Assembly: GCF_019303475.1 (NCBI RefSeq)
Contig: NZ_JABLSI010000020.1
Span: 1 to 64,000 of the forward strand
From: Streptomyces sp. JJ38
GTDB taxonomy: Bacteria > Actinomycetota > Actinomycetes > Streptomycetales > Streptomycetaceae
DNA length: 64,000 nt
Direction of reading: 5' to 3'
In this document: in pieces, positions 9,290 through 17,259 of the stretch
How positions within the stretch are numbered: position 1 is the first letter of the stretch
How the letters are laid out: each line of letters opens with the position of its first letter
Translations under genes and position numbers: made by a program
The notes under the pieces: generated by a model
Seen by the model: the letters and a program-made list of their open reading frames with translations, nothing else
What the model was told of the DNA's origin: nothing
The model's database searches: none

Positions 9290-10174
9290 TCATGGCGTGT
9301 GATCCGCACTCGGTTCTCCCTTCGGGAGTGGTTCGGCGGGCGGTGGGACGGCGTGCCCGGCCGACGCGGCGAGGAACTCCGCCAGGAGGTTGGTGATCAC
9401 TTCCGGCTGTTCCAGGGGGCTCGTGTGCCCGCAGTCCGCGACGACCTCCAGCCGGGCACCGTCGACGAGCTCGGCGATGCGCTGTGCCTCCGTCAGCGGC
9501 GTGGCCTCGTCGTCGGCGCCCACGACGACGAGGGTGGGCACGGTGATTCCGGTGATCTCCGTGTCGACGGGGGCGCGGTTGGCCACGCCCAGGGTCGCCT
9601 TGCGCAGCGCCGTGCGTCCGCTGCGCTGGAGCCGGGCGGCCCACGCGTCCAGCGTCGCCTTGCCGGCGGGATCGGCGAGGAAGGCGGGGCCGAACAGCAG
9701 CGGCCGGAGCGTGCCCAGGAGTGGCCGGATTCCGACCAGGAGCTGGGCCAGGGCCAGCATTTTGGACTTGCCGGCCAGCCAGCGCCGCTCAGGCCCGGCG
9801 CTGGTGTCCAACAGCGTCAGGGAGCGGACCAGTTCGCCGTGCCGGGCCGCGAGTCGCTGTCCGACGAAGCCGCCCATGGACAGCCCCACCCAGTGCACCG
9901 GTGCGACGCCGAGGGCGCGGATGAGGGCCACGGCGTCGTCGGTGAGGGTGTCCATGTCGTAGCCGCCCGGGGTGGCGGGGGTGTCGCCCTGGCCGCGCCA
10001 GTCGATGGCTACGCAGCGGTAGCGTCGACGCAGAGCGGCTATCTGCGGGTGGAAGACCCAGCCGCTGAAGAGCAGGCCGTGTCCGAAGAGAATCGTTTGG
10101 GCCTCCGGTCGTCCGGCCGGTGCGCCGGTGTCCAGGTAGGAGATCGTCGTGCCGCTGGATTTGATGGTGGGCAT
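9290..10174 (-). CDS. Alpha/beta hydrolase
   Basis: A 294-residue alpha/beta-fold hydrolase. It has the oxyanion region LFGHGLLFSGWVF, the WRGQGDT loop, the nucleophile Ser99 in VGLSMGG, an aspartate in VVVGADDEATP and the catalytic histidine in CGHTSPLEQPE. The ATG at 10174 follows GGAGG at good spacing. The substrate is unknown: family members include esterases, lactonases, thioesterases and haloperoxidase-like enzymes. It follows the HAD gene by 53 nt and precedes the desaturase, so it probably belongs to the same TetR-controlled transcription unit and may act on the finished fatty-acid product or an ester of it. Confidence 0.85.
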   Translation of the reverse strand: MPTIKSSGTTISYLDTGAPAGRPEAQTILFGHGLLFSGWVFHPQIAALRRRYRCVAIDWRGQGDTPATPGGYDMDTLTDDAVALIRALGVAPVHWVGLSMGGFVGQRLAARHGELVRSLTLLDTSAGPERRWLAGKSKMLALAQLLVGIRPLLGTLRPLLFGPAFLADPAGKATLDAWAARLQRSGRTALRKATLGVANRAPVDTEITGITVPTLVVVGADDEATPLTEAQRIAELVDGARLEVVADCGHTSPLEQPEVITNLLAEFLAASAGHAVPPPAEPLPKGEPSADHTP

Positions 10175-10227
10175 GGATGCCTCCGTCCTCCTCGGCTTCG
10201 GCCGGGGGTTCCGGGCCGGCTGGCGTG

Positions 10228-10911
10228 TCACCGCGCCCCGCGGGCTCCGCCGCCGAGGGCCCCGGTCCCGAACATCCCCCGTCCTGCGCGTGTGGTCTCC
10301 TCCCTTCGCACATGGCGAAGACCACGGCTGCCGAGCCTCGCGGCGCCGCGCGGGTTCTGCTCCAGATCGTCGTTCACGAGGCAGGCCGAGGGAGGATGGC
10401 CGAGTCGCTCGCAGGCGACCTGGTCGATGCGGCCCCCCGGTTTGCGGCTGCCCGTCTCGCTGGAGAGCACGACGACGTCCGCGAGGTCGTGGAGGTCGTA
10501 TCCCCGATAGCAGTTGTCGCCCAGCGTGTCGGAGACGATCGCCACGGGTACGCCCCGGGTACGTAGTTGGGGTATGGCCTGGAGCATCGTCGTGTCGGGC
10601 CGCCTGCCCGAGGCCACGGCGTCGACGAGGCCCGAGGATTCGACGGTCACGCCCTCGGCGCGGAGCCCGTCCGCCAGCCGCCGGTCGCACTCGGCGTCCG
10701 TCATCCGTCCGCACTCGTGTAACCCCAGCGGTTCGCCCGCTTCTCGGCCCTCGCGGAACAGCCGTTCCAGGAGGAGTGGCGCACCACTGACGCGTTCGGA
10801 GAAGGCACGGAACCAGGCCAGGACACCGGTGGACAGCAGGCCGCCGAAGTCGGTGAGCACCCCGCGCGGCACCTCGGTCGCTCCGCCCTGGATACCAGCC
10901 GACTCGTCCAC
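10228..10911 (-). CDS. HAD-superfamily hydrolase
   Basis: A 227-residue haloacid-dehalogenase-fold protein. Motif I is GVLTDFGGLLSTG with nucleophile Asp21, motif II is VAIVSDTLGDN, the motif III lysine is in SRKPGGR, and motif IV is CLVNDDLEQNPRG. The second motif-I aspartate of classical phosphatases is replaced by glycine, as in the group related to the N-terminal domain of soluble epoxide hydrolase. This makes simple phosphatase activity uncertain. The tail after the HAD core (about 30 Gly/Arg-rich residues) looks poorly conserved. The GTG at 10911 has GGAG eight bases upstream. It is the first gene downstream of the strong promoter at 11178-11206. Confidence 0.8.
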   Translation of the reverse strand: MDESAGIQGGATEVPRGVLTDFGGLLSTGVLAWFRAFSERVSGAPLLLERLFREGREAGEPLGLHECGRMTDAECDRRLADGLRAEGVTVESSGLVDAVASGRRPDTTMLQAIPQLRTRGVPVAIVSDTLGDNCYRGYDLHDLADVVVLSSETGSRKPGGRIDQVACERLGHPPSACLVNDDLEQNPRGAARLGSRGLRHVRREETTRAGRGMFGTGALGGGARGAR

Positions 10912-11177
10912 GCCATCAGCTCCGTTTCGCCGACGGGCGGGAACGCGCGGTTGGGTGGCCTGCCGGACCGGTCGGCGCCAGGCACGGCGCGGCCGGTGAC
11001 GCATCCCCTGTGTCCGGTGGGCACGCAACGCAGGGTGCCGGATCGTTGCCTGAGCGCTTGGCACGGCCAGCGACAGCGAGCAGCTCCACGACACCCCCCG
11101 TGACTGAAGCGCCGCTCGTGCAGGGGGAGTTGACTTCCCCACAGGCCGGGCTTCGCACCTTGGTCCTCGCGGAACCC

Positions 11178-11206
11178 TGTATAGTTGAGTCCGACGTCAT
11201 ATTCAA
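11178..11206 (-). promoter_or_regulatory. Promoter with palindromic operator for the fatty-acyl operon
   Basis: Read on the minus strand, the sequence gives a -35 of TTGAAT (11201-11206), exactly 17 bp of spacer, and a -10 of TATACA (11178-11183). This is close to the vegetative sigma consensus and unusually AT-rich for this window. The span 11185-11206 is a 22-bp imperfect palindrome (outer arms TTGA and TCAA, centre GACGTC) that covers the -35 and most of the spacer. This is the expected layout of an operator for the divergent TetR regulator at 11340. That TetR binds here is inference. Confidence 0.72.
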
Positions 11207-11339
11207 GAGACACACCCCAAACACCCGCGTAGAGCCGCGTGTTGGCGAACCGGTGGGCGGGTTCGGCGGACTCGGTGCGCCGACGGCGGCGTCAGACGAT
11301 CGCGGTTAGCATGGGCGCCCCGGCACCGGTTCGTACGAA

Positions 11340-12005
11340 GTGGATGGATCATTGGCTTCCCAGGTCGCAGCCGAAGAGCGCCAGAGGGCCCGGATCACTC
11401 CGCGAAGCCAGCGCGGCGTCAGGACCCGTAACGCACTCGTCCTGGCCGCCCGCGAAGTCTTCGAGCGCGACGGCTACCTCGACGCCCGGACCGCGGACAT
11501 CGCCAAGGCCGCCAACGTTGCCACGGGGTCGTTCTACACCTACTTCAACAGCAAGGAAGAGATCTTCGAGGCGCTCGTCGCCAGGGTGCAGGACGAGATG
11601 CTGCAGCCGCGCCTCCGCGCACGTACCGGCATCACCGACGCGCGCCGTCTCATCGACGCGGCCAACCGCGAGTACCTGCAGGCATACGAACGCAATGCCC
11701 GCCTGATGGCGTTGTTCGAGCAGGTGGCCCAGATCAACGAGAAGTTCCGCGATCTGCGGATCAGGCGCAACGAGGCCTTCGCCCACCGCAACGCCAGGAT
11801 GATCCGCAGCCTGCAGGAGGCCGGGGAGGCGGACCTGCGGCTCGACCCGCTGCTGACCGCCTACGCCCTGGGTGCCATGGTGAGCCGCCTGGCCTACATG
11901 CACTTCGTCCTCGGGTGTGGCTTCCCGTTCGAGCAGCTCGTGCAGACGCTCAACAGGATCTGGGAGAACAGCCTGCAGCTGGGCCCGTCGACGTCGGCCC
12001 AGTGA
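11340..12005 (+). CDS. TetR-family transcriptional regulator
   Basis: A 221-residue one-component repressor. The N-terminal helix-turn-helix region is ALVLAAREVFERDGYLDART followed by DIAKAANVATGSFYTYFNSKEEIF, and the C-terminal ligand domain is hydrophobic (MVSRLAYMHFVLGCGFPFEQ). The GTG at 11340 is the longest start; a poor ribosome site makes the exact start uncertain. It is transcribed away from the HAD-to-FAAL operon, with a promoter-spanning palindrome in between. It is therefore the probable local regulator, and a fatty acyl intermediate could be its ligand. Confidence 0.88.
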   Translation: MDGSLASQVAAEERQRARITPRSQRGVRTRNALVLAAREVFERDGYLDARTADIAKAANVATGSFYTYFNSKEEIFEALVARVQDEMLQPRLRARTGITDARRLIDAANREYLQAYERNARLMALFEQVAQINEKFRDLRIRRNEAFAHRNARMIRSLQEAGEADLRLDPLLTAYALGAMVSRLAYMHFVLGCGFPFEQLVQTLNRIWENSLQLGPSTSAQ

Positions 12006-12039
12006 GGGTGCTCCGGGCGAGGGGCCGGGACGCGCCCGC

Positions 12040-12536
12040 CTTCCCGCCCGCGTCGGCGGTCCGCGTCGACTACCCGCCGGCGGCGCACTGGGGAAGGGCG
12101 CGGTGGAGCAGTGGGGGCTCGGCTCGCCGGGCGGCGAGGGCGGCGGCGTGCCCGGAGTCGCCTGCACCCGGCTCGCGGGCCAGCCCGGCGCCGCGGGCCT
12201 TGAGGCAGGCCTCCGTGCGGGCCCGGCTGGGCGGGCCGCAAGCCCGGCCGGGTCCGGGGCCCAAATCCGGGCGCGCTCGACAGGGTGCGGTACGCGGAGC
12301 GGCTTCGCGACGGTGTGCGGGGGACGGTGGGGCTGGACGTCGACGCCGACCGGGACCGGGGCGAGGGCGATCAGCACCAGGTCACCGCCGTGGGAGAGGG
12401 AGAGCTCCGGTGGGCGGTCGGGCCCGGCCCGTGCCGGGCGGTCGTGCGGGGCGCCGCAGCACGGGCAGGGGAGAGCGGACCGGCTCCGGCCGCGGTGGGG
12501 ACGAGCAGGCCAGGCCCCCGGCGGGGGAGGCGTCAT
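12040..12536 (-). pseudogene. Decayed Sfp-type 4'-phosphopantetheinyl transferase
   Basis: From 12536 downward one frame encodes a family-typical PPTase centre: CPCCGAPHDRP, then PPELSLSHGGDLVLIALAP and VPVGVDVQ, which contains the metal-binding Asp. Near 12265-12290 the similarity moves to another frame, giving SRARTEACLKARGAGLAREPG, the counterpart of the W-S-R-K-E-A-Y-L-K-G signature. There the key KE of that signature is read as RTE and the tyrosine as cysteine. The N-terminal third of a normal PPTase is missing. A frameshift, truncation and altered catalytic residues indicate a pseudogene. Confidence 0.72.
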
Positions 12537-12615
12537 GGCACCCGGGAGCCGGGCCGGTTGCGCCCGGGGCGAAACGCGGTCGTCTCACCGCCGGTCCTGG
12601 GTGACCGTGGGCGTC

Positions 12616-13377
12616 ATGACGAACCGCATCGCCGTCCTGTCCGACGTTCACGGTGTCCTTCCGGCCCTGGAGGCCGTGCTGGCCGAGCCCGAGGTGCGTT
12701 CCGCGGAGCGGATCGTGCTGACGGGCGACCTCGCGGCGGGTCCGCAGCCCTCGCGGGTTCTCGACATGCTGACCGGCCTGGGGGACCGCGCCCTGTGGGT
12801 CGGCGGGAACGCCGACCGGGAGCTGGTGGAGTTCCGCCGGGGGCTGCGCGCGACGCTGCCCGACCCCATCGCCCCGTGGGCCGCCGAGCAGCTCGACGAG
12901 GAACACGTGAGCCTCCTTGCCGCACTGCCGCGCTCGCTCGAGCTGTCCGTCGACGGGCTGGGGCGGGTGCTCTTCTGCCACGCGACACCCAGGGACGACG
13001 AGGAGGTCGTCCTGGTCGACTCCGGGCTCGAACGCTGGGCGGAGGTCTTCCACGGGCTCGACGGCGATGTGCGCACGGTCGTGTGCGGCCATACCCACAT
13101 GCCGTTCGTCCGACTGGCCCATGGCCGTCTCGTCGTCAATCCCGGCAGCGTCGGTATGCCGTACGGCAGGACCGGGGCACACTGGGCGCTGCTGGGGCCG
13201 GGGGTCGAGCTGCGGAGAACGCTCTTCGACGTCGAGTCCGCCAGGGCACAGGTCGTGGCGGACTCGACGTATCCCGGGGTGGCCGAGTGGGCCGACTACT
13301 TCCTGGCGGCGCGGGCGAGCGACGCGGAGGCGCTGGAGGCGTTCGGCCCGGGTGACGGGCGCGCGGAACGGCGGTGA
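12616..13377 (+). CDS. Metallophosphoesterase (YfcE/UPF0025-like)
   Basis: A 253-residue calcineurin-fold phosphodiesterase. The metal-binding motifs occur in order: SDVHG (near residue 10), LTGDLAAGP, GGNADRE, FCHATPRDDEE, CGHTHMPF and NPGSVGMP. Proteins of this group hydrolyse phosphodiesters with two metal ions, but the cellular substrate is not evident. The ATG is placed directly before the first beta strand (TNRIAVLSDVHG). The ribosome site is weak. The gene stands alone between two decayed biosynthetic genes and has no obvious link to either. Confidence 0.88.
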   Translation: MTNRIAVLSDVHGVLPALEAVLAEPEVRSAERIVLTGDLAAGPQPSRVLDMLTGLGDRALWVGGNADRELVEFRRGLRATLPDPIAPWAAEQLDEEHVSLLAALPRSLELSVDGLGRVLFCHATPRDDEEVVLVDSGLERWAEVFHGLDGDVRTVVCGHTHMPFVRLAHGRLVVNPGSVGMPYGRTGAHWALLGPGVELRRTLFDVESARAQVVADSTYPGVAEWADYFLAARASDAEALEAFGPGDGRAERR

Positions 13378-13389
13378 GCTGCGCGGCGG

Positions 13390-13565
13390 TTCAGGCTCGC
13401 CACGCCTACCGAGCGCGGCAACATCGCCAGCCGCGTCGCCCTCGACGCACTCGAACGTCCCTTCGGGGAGGATGCCGCCAGGACGGGCGCGGGGGCTCAT
13501 CGCGGGCTTCGGCCCCGGGATCACCGCCGGGATCAGCCTCGGCGCCCGGCGCGGCACCTGCCGGG
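13390..13565 (+). pseudogene. Type III polyketide synthase C-terminal remnant
   Basis: Two adjoining frames together reproduce the C-terminus of a chalcone-synthase-like enzyme. The first encodes TPTERGNIASRVALDALERPF, matching the region around the catalytic Asn of the family (usually H-G-N-x-x-S, here RGNIAS). After a one-base shift near 13490 the second frame encodes RGLIAGFGPGITAGISLG, matching the conserved GFGPGITAE loop. Only about 60 residues of the roughly 350 expected survive and no start or active-site cysteine is present. It is a relic, not a gene. Confidence 0.65.
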
Positions 13566-13760
13566 CGGAACCGGCGTCCGTCCTCACGGGTGGGGTCCGG
13601 CTGCTGGTCGATGTCGCCTCCGGGCCGCCCGAGCGGCACCAGGAACCGGCCTGAGCCGGGACGTGCGGACCGCGGTGAGGGTGGCCGGCCCGCCGTCCTC
13701 CCGTCGGTGGCCGGTGCCCTCGGGCGGCACCGCTCGCATGCCAGGCGGGGGCCATGACGG

Positions 13761-13766
13761 TACATT
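13761..13766 (+). promoter_or_regulatory. -10 hexamer for a probable leaderless transcript
   Basis: TACATT lies six bases before the ATG at 13773, with no ribosome binding site between them. Transcription would start at or next to the A of the ATG. No convincing -35 was seen. Confidence 0.5.
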
Positions 13767-13772
13767 CTGGAC

Positions 13773-15116
13773 ATGGCTCATGGTCGCTGGAAGTGGTACC
13801 TGACACGCCAGCGGCTGCGCGCTCCCCGCACCTGGCCGCTGCCGCTGACGCTGCTGGGCACGGGCCTGCTGCTGTCGTGGGTGTTCCCGCTGATCGACCG
13901 TGAGGTCGCCTATGTGGAGGAGGAGTTCAGCGAGCGCTTCTTTCCCCACCTGGACAGTGGCTCCATGGCCACGCTGCTGTCCGCCGTCGCGGGCGGGATG
14001 ATCACCCTGACCGGCCTGGTGTTCACAGCGATCACGATGGCCATGCAGTTCGGGGCGTCGCAACTGTCGGTACGCGTGGTGCCGATCCTCCAGCAGGACC
14101 TCGTGATGCGCTGGGCGGTCGGCACGTTCATGACGACCTTCATCTACGCACTGATGATCTCGGTGCGCCTCGCGGTGAGCCAGGAGGACTACCGGCCCGT
14201 CCTGTCGATGCTCTTCGCGATCCTGCTGGCCGTGGCGTCCGCCGTGCTGTTCTTCGCGCTCGTCGCCCGGGTGACGACCGTGCTGAACTCCGGTCAGCTC
14301 CTGCGCATTCTCGCCGACGAGGGGAGCAGGTCCGTGGACCGCACGCACCCCGGAGGCGAGCACACCGGCCCCAGCGAGGAGCCCGCCCGGACGGACGCCG
14401 AGCCCGAGGTGATCCCGCTCGGCACCCCGCCCGGACGCGGCCAGGTGCTCATCGCCTGCGACGGTCCGGGCCTGGAGCGGCTCGCCCGGCGCACCGGGGC
14501 CCGTATCCGGCTCATCCCGGTCACCGGTGACTTCGTCGCCCGGGAGGCCCCGCTCTTCGTGGTGCGGCCGGGTACGAGGCCGCTGAAGCGCCGGGAACTG
14601 ATGCGCCACCTGCTGTTCGACACCACGTACAGCGCGGCCACCGACCCGGCCGGAGCGCTGCGCGCGTTCGTCGACATCGCGCTCAAGGCACTCTCCCCGT
14701 CCATCAACGACCCCGGTCGCGCGGTGCAGTGCCTCGACCACATCGAGGACCTGCTGGTGCGGATCGCGCCCCGCCTCGCCGCCCGGCCATCCGTCGGCAC
14801 GACCGCCGCGTTCCAGCACCGGTCCCGCTCCTGGACCGACTACGTCTGCATCGCCACCGACGAGATCAGGCACTTCGGCAGTTCCTCGATGCAGGTGCAG
14901 CGGCGGCTGCGGGCGCTGTACGCGACCGTCGCCGAGGTCTGCACCCCCGAGCAGATCGACCCCCTGCGCTCCCGGCTGGAGACGATGGACGCCGACGTCG
15001 CCGCGGACTGGCCCCGGGACCTGGACCGGCGGCTGGCCGGGCTGCCGGACTCCCAGGGCCTGGGCACGGCGGCCGGGGACACCCAGGACGGCCGGGGCCG
15101 ACGTATCGAGGCGTAG
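13773..15116 (+). CDS. DUF2254 integral membrane protein
   Basis: A 447-residue predicted membrane protein of the DUF2254 family, whose function is unknown. Four hydrophobic segments are visible at about 22-42, 65-90, 110-130 and 145-165. A C-terminal cytoplasmic part carries the family signatures GARIRLIPVTGDFV, DTTYSAATDPAGALRAFVDIALKALSPSINDP and RALYATVAEVCTPEQ. The AFVDIALKALSPSINDP stretch is the best family marker. The start is inferred from a leaderless-type -10 just upstream. The gene is flanked by a polyketide synthase relic and a SRPBCC gene and is probably monocistronic. Confidence 0.88.
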   Translation: MAHGRWKWYLTRQRLRAPRTWPLPLTLLGTGLLLSWVFPLIDREVAYVEEEFSERFFPHLDSGSMATLLSAVAGGMITLTGLVFTAITMAMQFGASQLSVRVVPILQQDLVMRWAVGTFMTTFIYALMISVRLAVSQEDYRPVLSMLFAILLAVASAVLFFALVARVTTVLNSGQLLRILADEGSRSVDRTHPGGEHTGPSEEPARTDAEPEVIPLGTPPGRGQVLIACDGPGLERLARRTGARIRLIPVTGDFVAREAPLFVVRPGTRPLKRRELMRHLLFDTTYSAATDPAGALRAFVDIALKALSPSINDPGRAVQCLDHIEDLLVRIAPRLAARPSVGTTAAFQHRSRSWTDYVCIATDEIRHFGSSSMQVQRRLRALYATVAEVCTPEQIDPLRSRLETMDADVAADWPRDLDRRLAGLPDSQGLGTAAGDTQDGRGRRIEA

Positions 15117-15431
15117 CGGACCCGGGGGTTTGGGCCCCGTGCCCCGACGCCGATCCGGCCACCTCCGAGGGCCTGGTCGTCTGCGCTTTCTCGGCGCCGG
15201 GTGAGCAGGAGGGCGACGACTTCGAGTTCTCCACCGCCGTCCTCCCCGACCGGACGGCGGACGACGGCCGTGGCGCTTTCCCGGAGCGGCGTCGGCCGTT
15301 CGGTGTTCGCGCCCGCCCGGTCCGGAGCCCTGCGTCTTGGGCAACGCTCCTTGGAGCATGGGTGGTTGGGATATCGGTACTCGCCTGCCGCATACTTCTG
15401 AGTGTTCGATCTCGGGGCCGGGAGGCTGATG
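15117..15431. other. Intergenic region, nothing recognised
   Basis: About 315 bases between the DUF2254 gene and the SRPBCC gene. No reading frame with family features, no strong hairpin and no clear promoter could be identified. Confidence 0.4.
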
Positions 15432-15908
15432 ATGGACCGCCAGATGACAGTCGAGGAGGACATCCTCGTGAGGGCCCCGCAGGTGGAGCTGTACCGGACG
15501 GTCTCCGACATGCGGGCCATGACCCGGCACAGCCCGGAGTGCTGGGCGGTCCTGGGTCCGAAGGGCCCGGCCGTCACCGGCCGGAGCTTCCTGGGCCTGA
15601 ACCGCAAGGGCCTCTTCGTCTGGTTCACCCGGTGTCGCGTCACCCAGGCATCGCCTTCGGAGCGGTTCGCCTTCGACGTGAGCGTCTTCGGTCTGCCCGT
15701 GGCCCGCTGGACCTACCGGTTCGCGCCCGAGGGTGAGGGCACGCGGGTCACCGAGACCTGGGAGGACCTGCGCACCGGACGCGGTGGCCGCGTCACCGGG
15801 CTTCTCGGTCTCGTCTTCACCGGGACGCCCGCCCACACACGGGCCGACGTCAACCGCCAGGGCATGCGCAGGACCCTGCAGCGGCTCAAGCGGGCCGCGG
15901 AGGGGTAA
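15432..15908 (+). CDS. SRPBCC-family protein
   Basis: A 158-residue START/polyketide-cyclase-fold (SRPBCC) protein, a fold that binds hydrophobic ligands in a deep pocket. Typical elements are the opening EEDILVRAPQVELYRTVSDMR, the strand pattern ending FAFDVSVFG and the closing RVTETWEDLRTG, followed by a long C-terminal helix (GMRRTLQRLKRAA). The second of two adjacent ATGs is chosen because GGGAGG lies at ideal spacing from it. The ligand is unknown and no operon partner is present. Confidence 0.83.
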   Translation: MDRQMTVEEDILVRAPQVELYRTVSDMRAMTRHSPECWAVLGPKGPAVTGRSFLGLNRKGLFVWFTRCRVTQASPSERFAFDVSVFGLPVARWTYRFAPEGEGTRVTETWEDLRTGRGGRVTGLLGLVFTGTPAHTRADVNRQGMRRTLQRLKRAAEG

Positions 15909-15967
15909 CTCCCCCGCGGCGTTGCGCGGGTGCCCACACCGAGAGCCGGCCCGGCTCGCGGGCGTGC

Positions 15968-16543
15968 TCACGCGCGGCGATGGCGGGTGTAGTGGCGCTG
16001 CGCCTTGGCCCGGTTGCCGCACCCGGCCATGGAGCACCAGCGGCGGGTGCCGTTCTTGGAGACGTCGTAGAAGTGCAGGATGCACTCCGGGTTTCCGCAG
16101 GGCCGGATGCGGTGCGGGCGTTCGGCGAGCAGCCGCAGGTAGTCGCGGGCCGCGGCCCAGGCGGGCAGCCAGGACGGCTCGTCCACCTCGACCTCGGCGG
16201 CCGGGCCGCCGTCCTCGCCCATGCGGTGGCGTACCCAGCCGTGATCGAGGACGGCGTTGAGGGCCGCGACGGCGGCCGGGGCGGGGCGGGCGGGACTGGC
16301 GATGACCTGGTCCAGGGCGGCACGGGCCTGGAGGACGCGGTCGAGGGTGCCCTGGCCGGGGGGCACCCTCGACCCGCCCAGGGCCTCGCGTACCGGACGC
16401 GCCGCGAGCCAGATCTCCAGTCCGTCCGGGGTTTCCAGCAGGTCGTGACGGCCCGCGCCGTCGATCCAGCGGGTGTTGAGCAGGTCGATGGCGAGGGGTT
16501 CGCCGGTGAGCGGACGGGGGTCGGCTTCGGGCTGTGCCGGCAC
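15968..16543 (-). CDS. CGNR zinc-finger (ABATE-domain) regulator
   Basis: A 191-residue protein with the N-terminal stress-response ABATE domain (PLAIDLLNTRWIDG near the start) and the C-terminal CGNR zinc finger: CGNPECILHFYDVSKNGTRRWCSM-type cysteines, i.e. CGNPEC, RRWCSMAGCGNRAKAQRHYTRH. Proteins of this type are putative DNA-binding regulators. The GTG at 16543 directly precedes the domain and has GGAAGGA upstream; a TTG at 16603 is possible. It is divergent from the VOC gene, with a clear inverted repeat between them (16635-16660). Confidence 0.85.
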   Translation of the reverse strand: MPAQPEADPRPLTGEPLAIDLLNTRWIDGAGRHDLLETPDGLEIWLAARPVREALGGSRVPPGQGTLDRVLQARAALDQVIASPARPAPAAVAALNAVLDHGWVRHRMGEDGGPAAEVEVDEPSWLPAWAAARDYLRLLAERPHRIRPCGNPECILHFYDVSKNGTRRWCSMAGCGNRAKAQRHYTRHRRA

Positions 16544-16634
16544 GGCGGGTGAGTCCTTCCTGTGCGGCGGCCAAGGGAACACCCCTCCACAGTAACCGGC
16601 CAAGCCTTGATCACTGGTTGCACCGTCGACACCT

Positions 16635-16660
16635 AACCGTTAAAGTCAGTTTTACCGGTT
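16635..16660. promoter_or_regulatory. Inverted repeat between CGNR regulator and VOC gene
   Basis: Arms AACCGTTAAA (16635-16644) and TTTACCGGTT (16651-16660) match in 9 of 10 positions around a 6-bp spacer. The site is AT-rich compared with its surroundings and lies between the divergent genes, so it is a good operator candidate for the CGNR protein. Confidence 0.55.
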
Positions 16661-16701
16661 GCGAGGAGGCTCGCAGCCCTGACGAAGGCATGTGATCGAC
16701 G

Positions 16702-17157
16702 ATGAGCAAGGCCAAGAACCTGCAGACCGGGCACGTCGGGCTGAACGTCACCGACATGGACCGCTCCCTCGCCTTCTACCGCGAGGTCTTCGATTTCGCG
16801 GTCCTGGCGGAGGGCAAGGAAGAGGGCCGCCGCTGGGCGTTCCTGGGGCGCGACGCCCAGCTCCTCGTGACGCTCTGGCAGCAGAGCGAGGGGGCCTTCG
16901 CCACCGACCGGCCCGGCCTGCACCACCTCTCCTTCCAGGTCGACACCATCGACGAGGTCAGGGCCACCGAGGCGGCCCTGCGGCACCTGGGAGCCGAGTT
17001 CTCCTACGACGGAGTCGTCCCGCACGGCGAACAGGCCTCGTCCGGCGGCATCTTCTTCACCGACCCCGACGGAACCCGGCTGGAGGTCTACGCGCCGTCC
17101 GGGGCCGACCCGGCCGACGCTCCGACGTCCGGCGCACCCACCTGCGGCTTCTTCTGA
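16702..17157 (+). CDS. VOC-family (glyoxalase/dioxygenase superfamily) protein
   Basis: A 151-residue vicinal-oxygen-chelate protein made of two beta-alpha-beta-beta-beta modules: GHVGLNVTDMDRSLAFYREV at the start and LHHLSFQVDTIDEV in the middle, ending in FFTDPDGTRLEVYAPSG. Candidate metal ligands are His11, the central His-His pair and the Glu of RLEVY. Members include glyoxalase I, ring-cleaving dioxygenases and drug-binding proteins, so the reaction is not assigned. It is divergent from the CGNR regulator, which probably controls it. Confidence 0.87.
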   Translation: MSKAKNLQTGHVGLNVTDMDRSLAFYREVFDFAVLAEGKEEGRRWAFLGRDAQLLVTLWQQSEGAFATDRPGLHHLSFQVDTIDEVRATEAALRHLGAEFSYDGVVPHGEQASSGGIFFTDPDGTRLEVYAPSGADPADAPTSGAPTCGFF

Positions 17158-17195
17158 GCCGCGCCGTACCAGCACGGCCACGAGCGGTGGCCGAC

Positions 17196-17230
17196 GCGGG
17201 TGGCCGCGCCGAGCGGGCGCGGCCACCCGC
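17196..17230. terminator. Hairpin after the VOC gene
   Basis: A 15-bp perfect stem (arms at 17196-17210 and 17216-17230) with a 5-nt loop, located 39 bases after the VOC stop and before the PNPOx-like gene. It has no T-tract, as is usual for Streptomyces terminators. Confidence 0.6.
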
Positions 17231-17259
17231 CCACTCCCGGCCGTCGAAAGGACGAGAAC

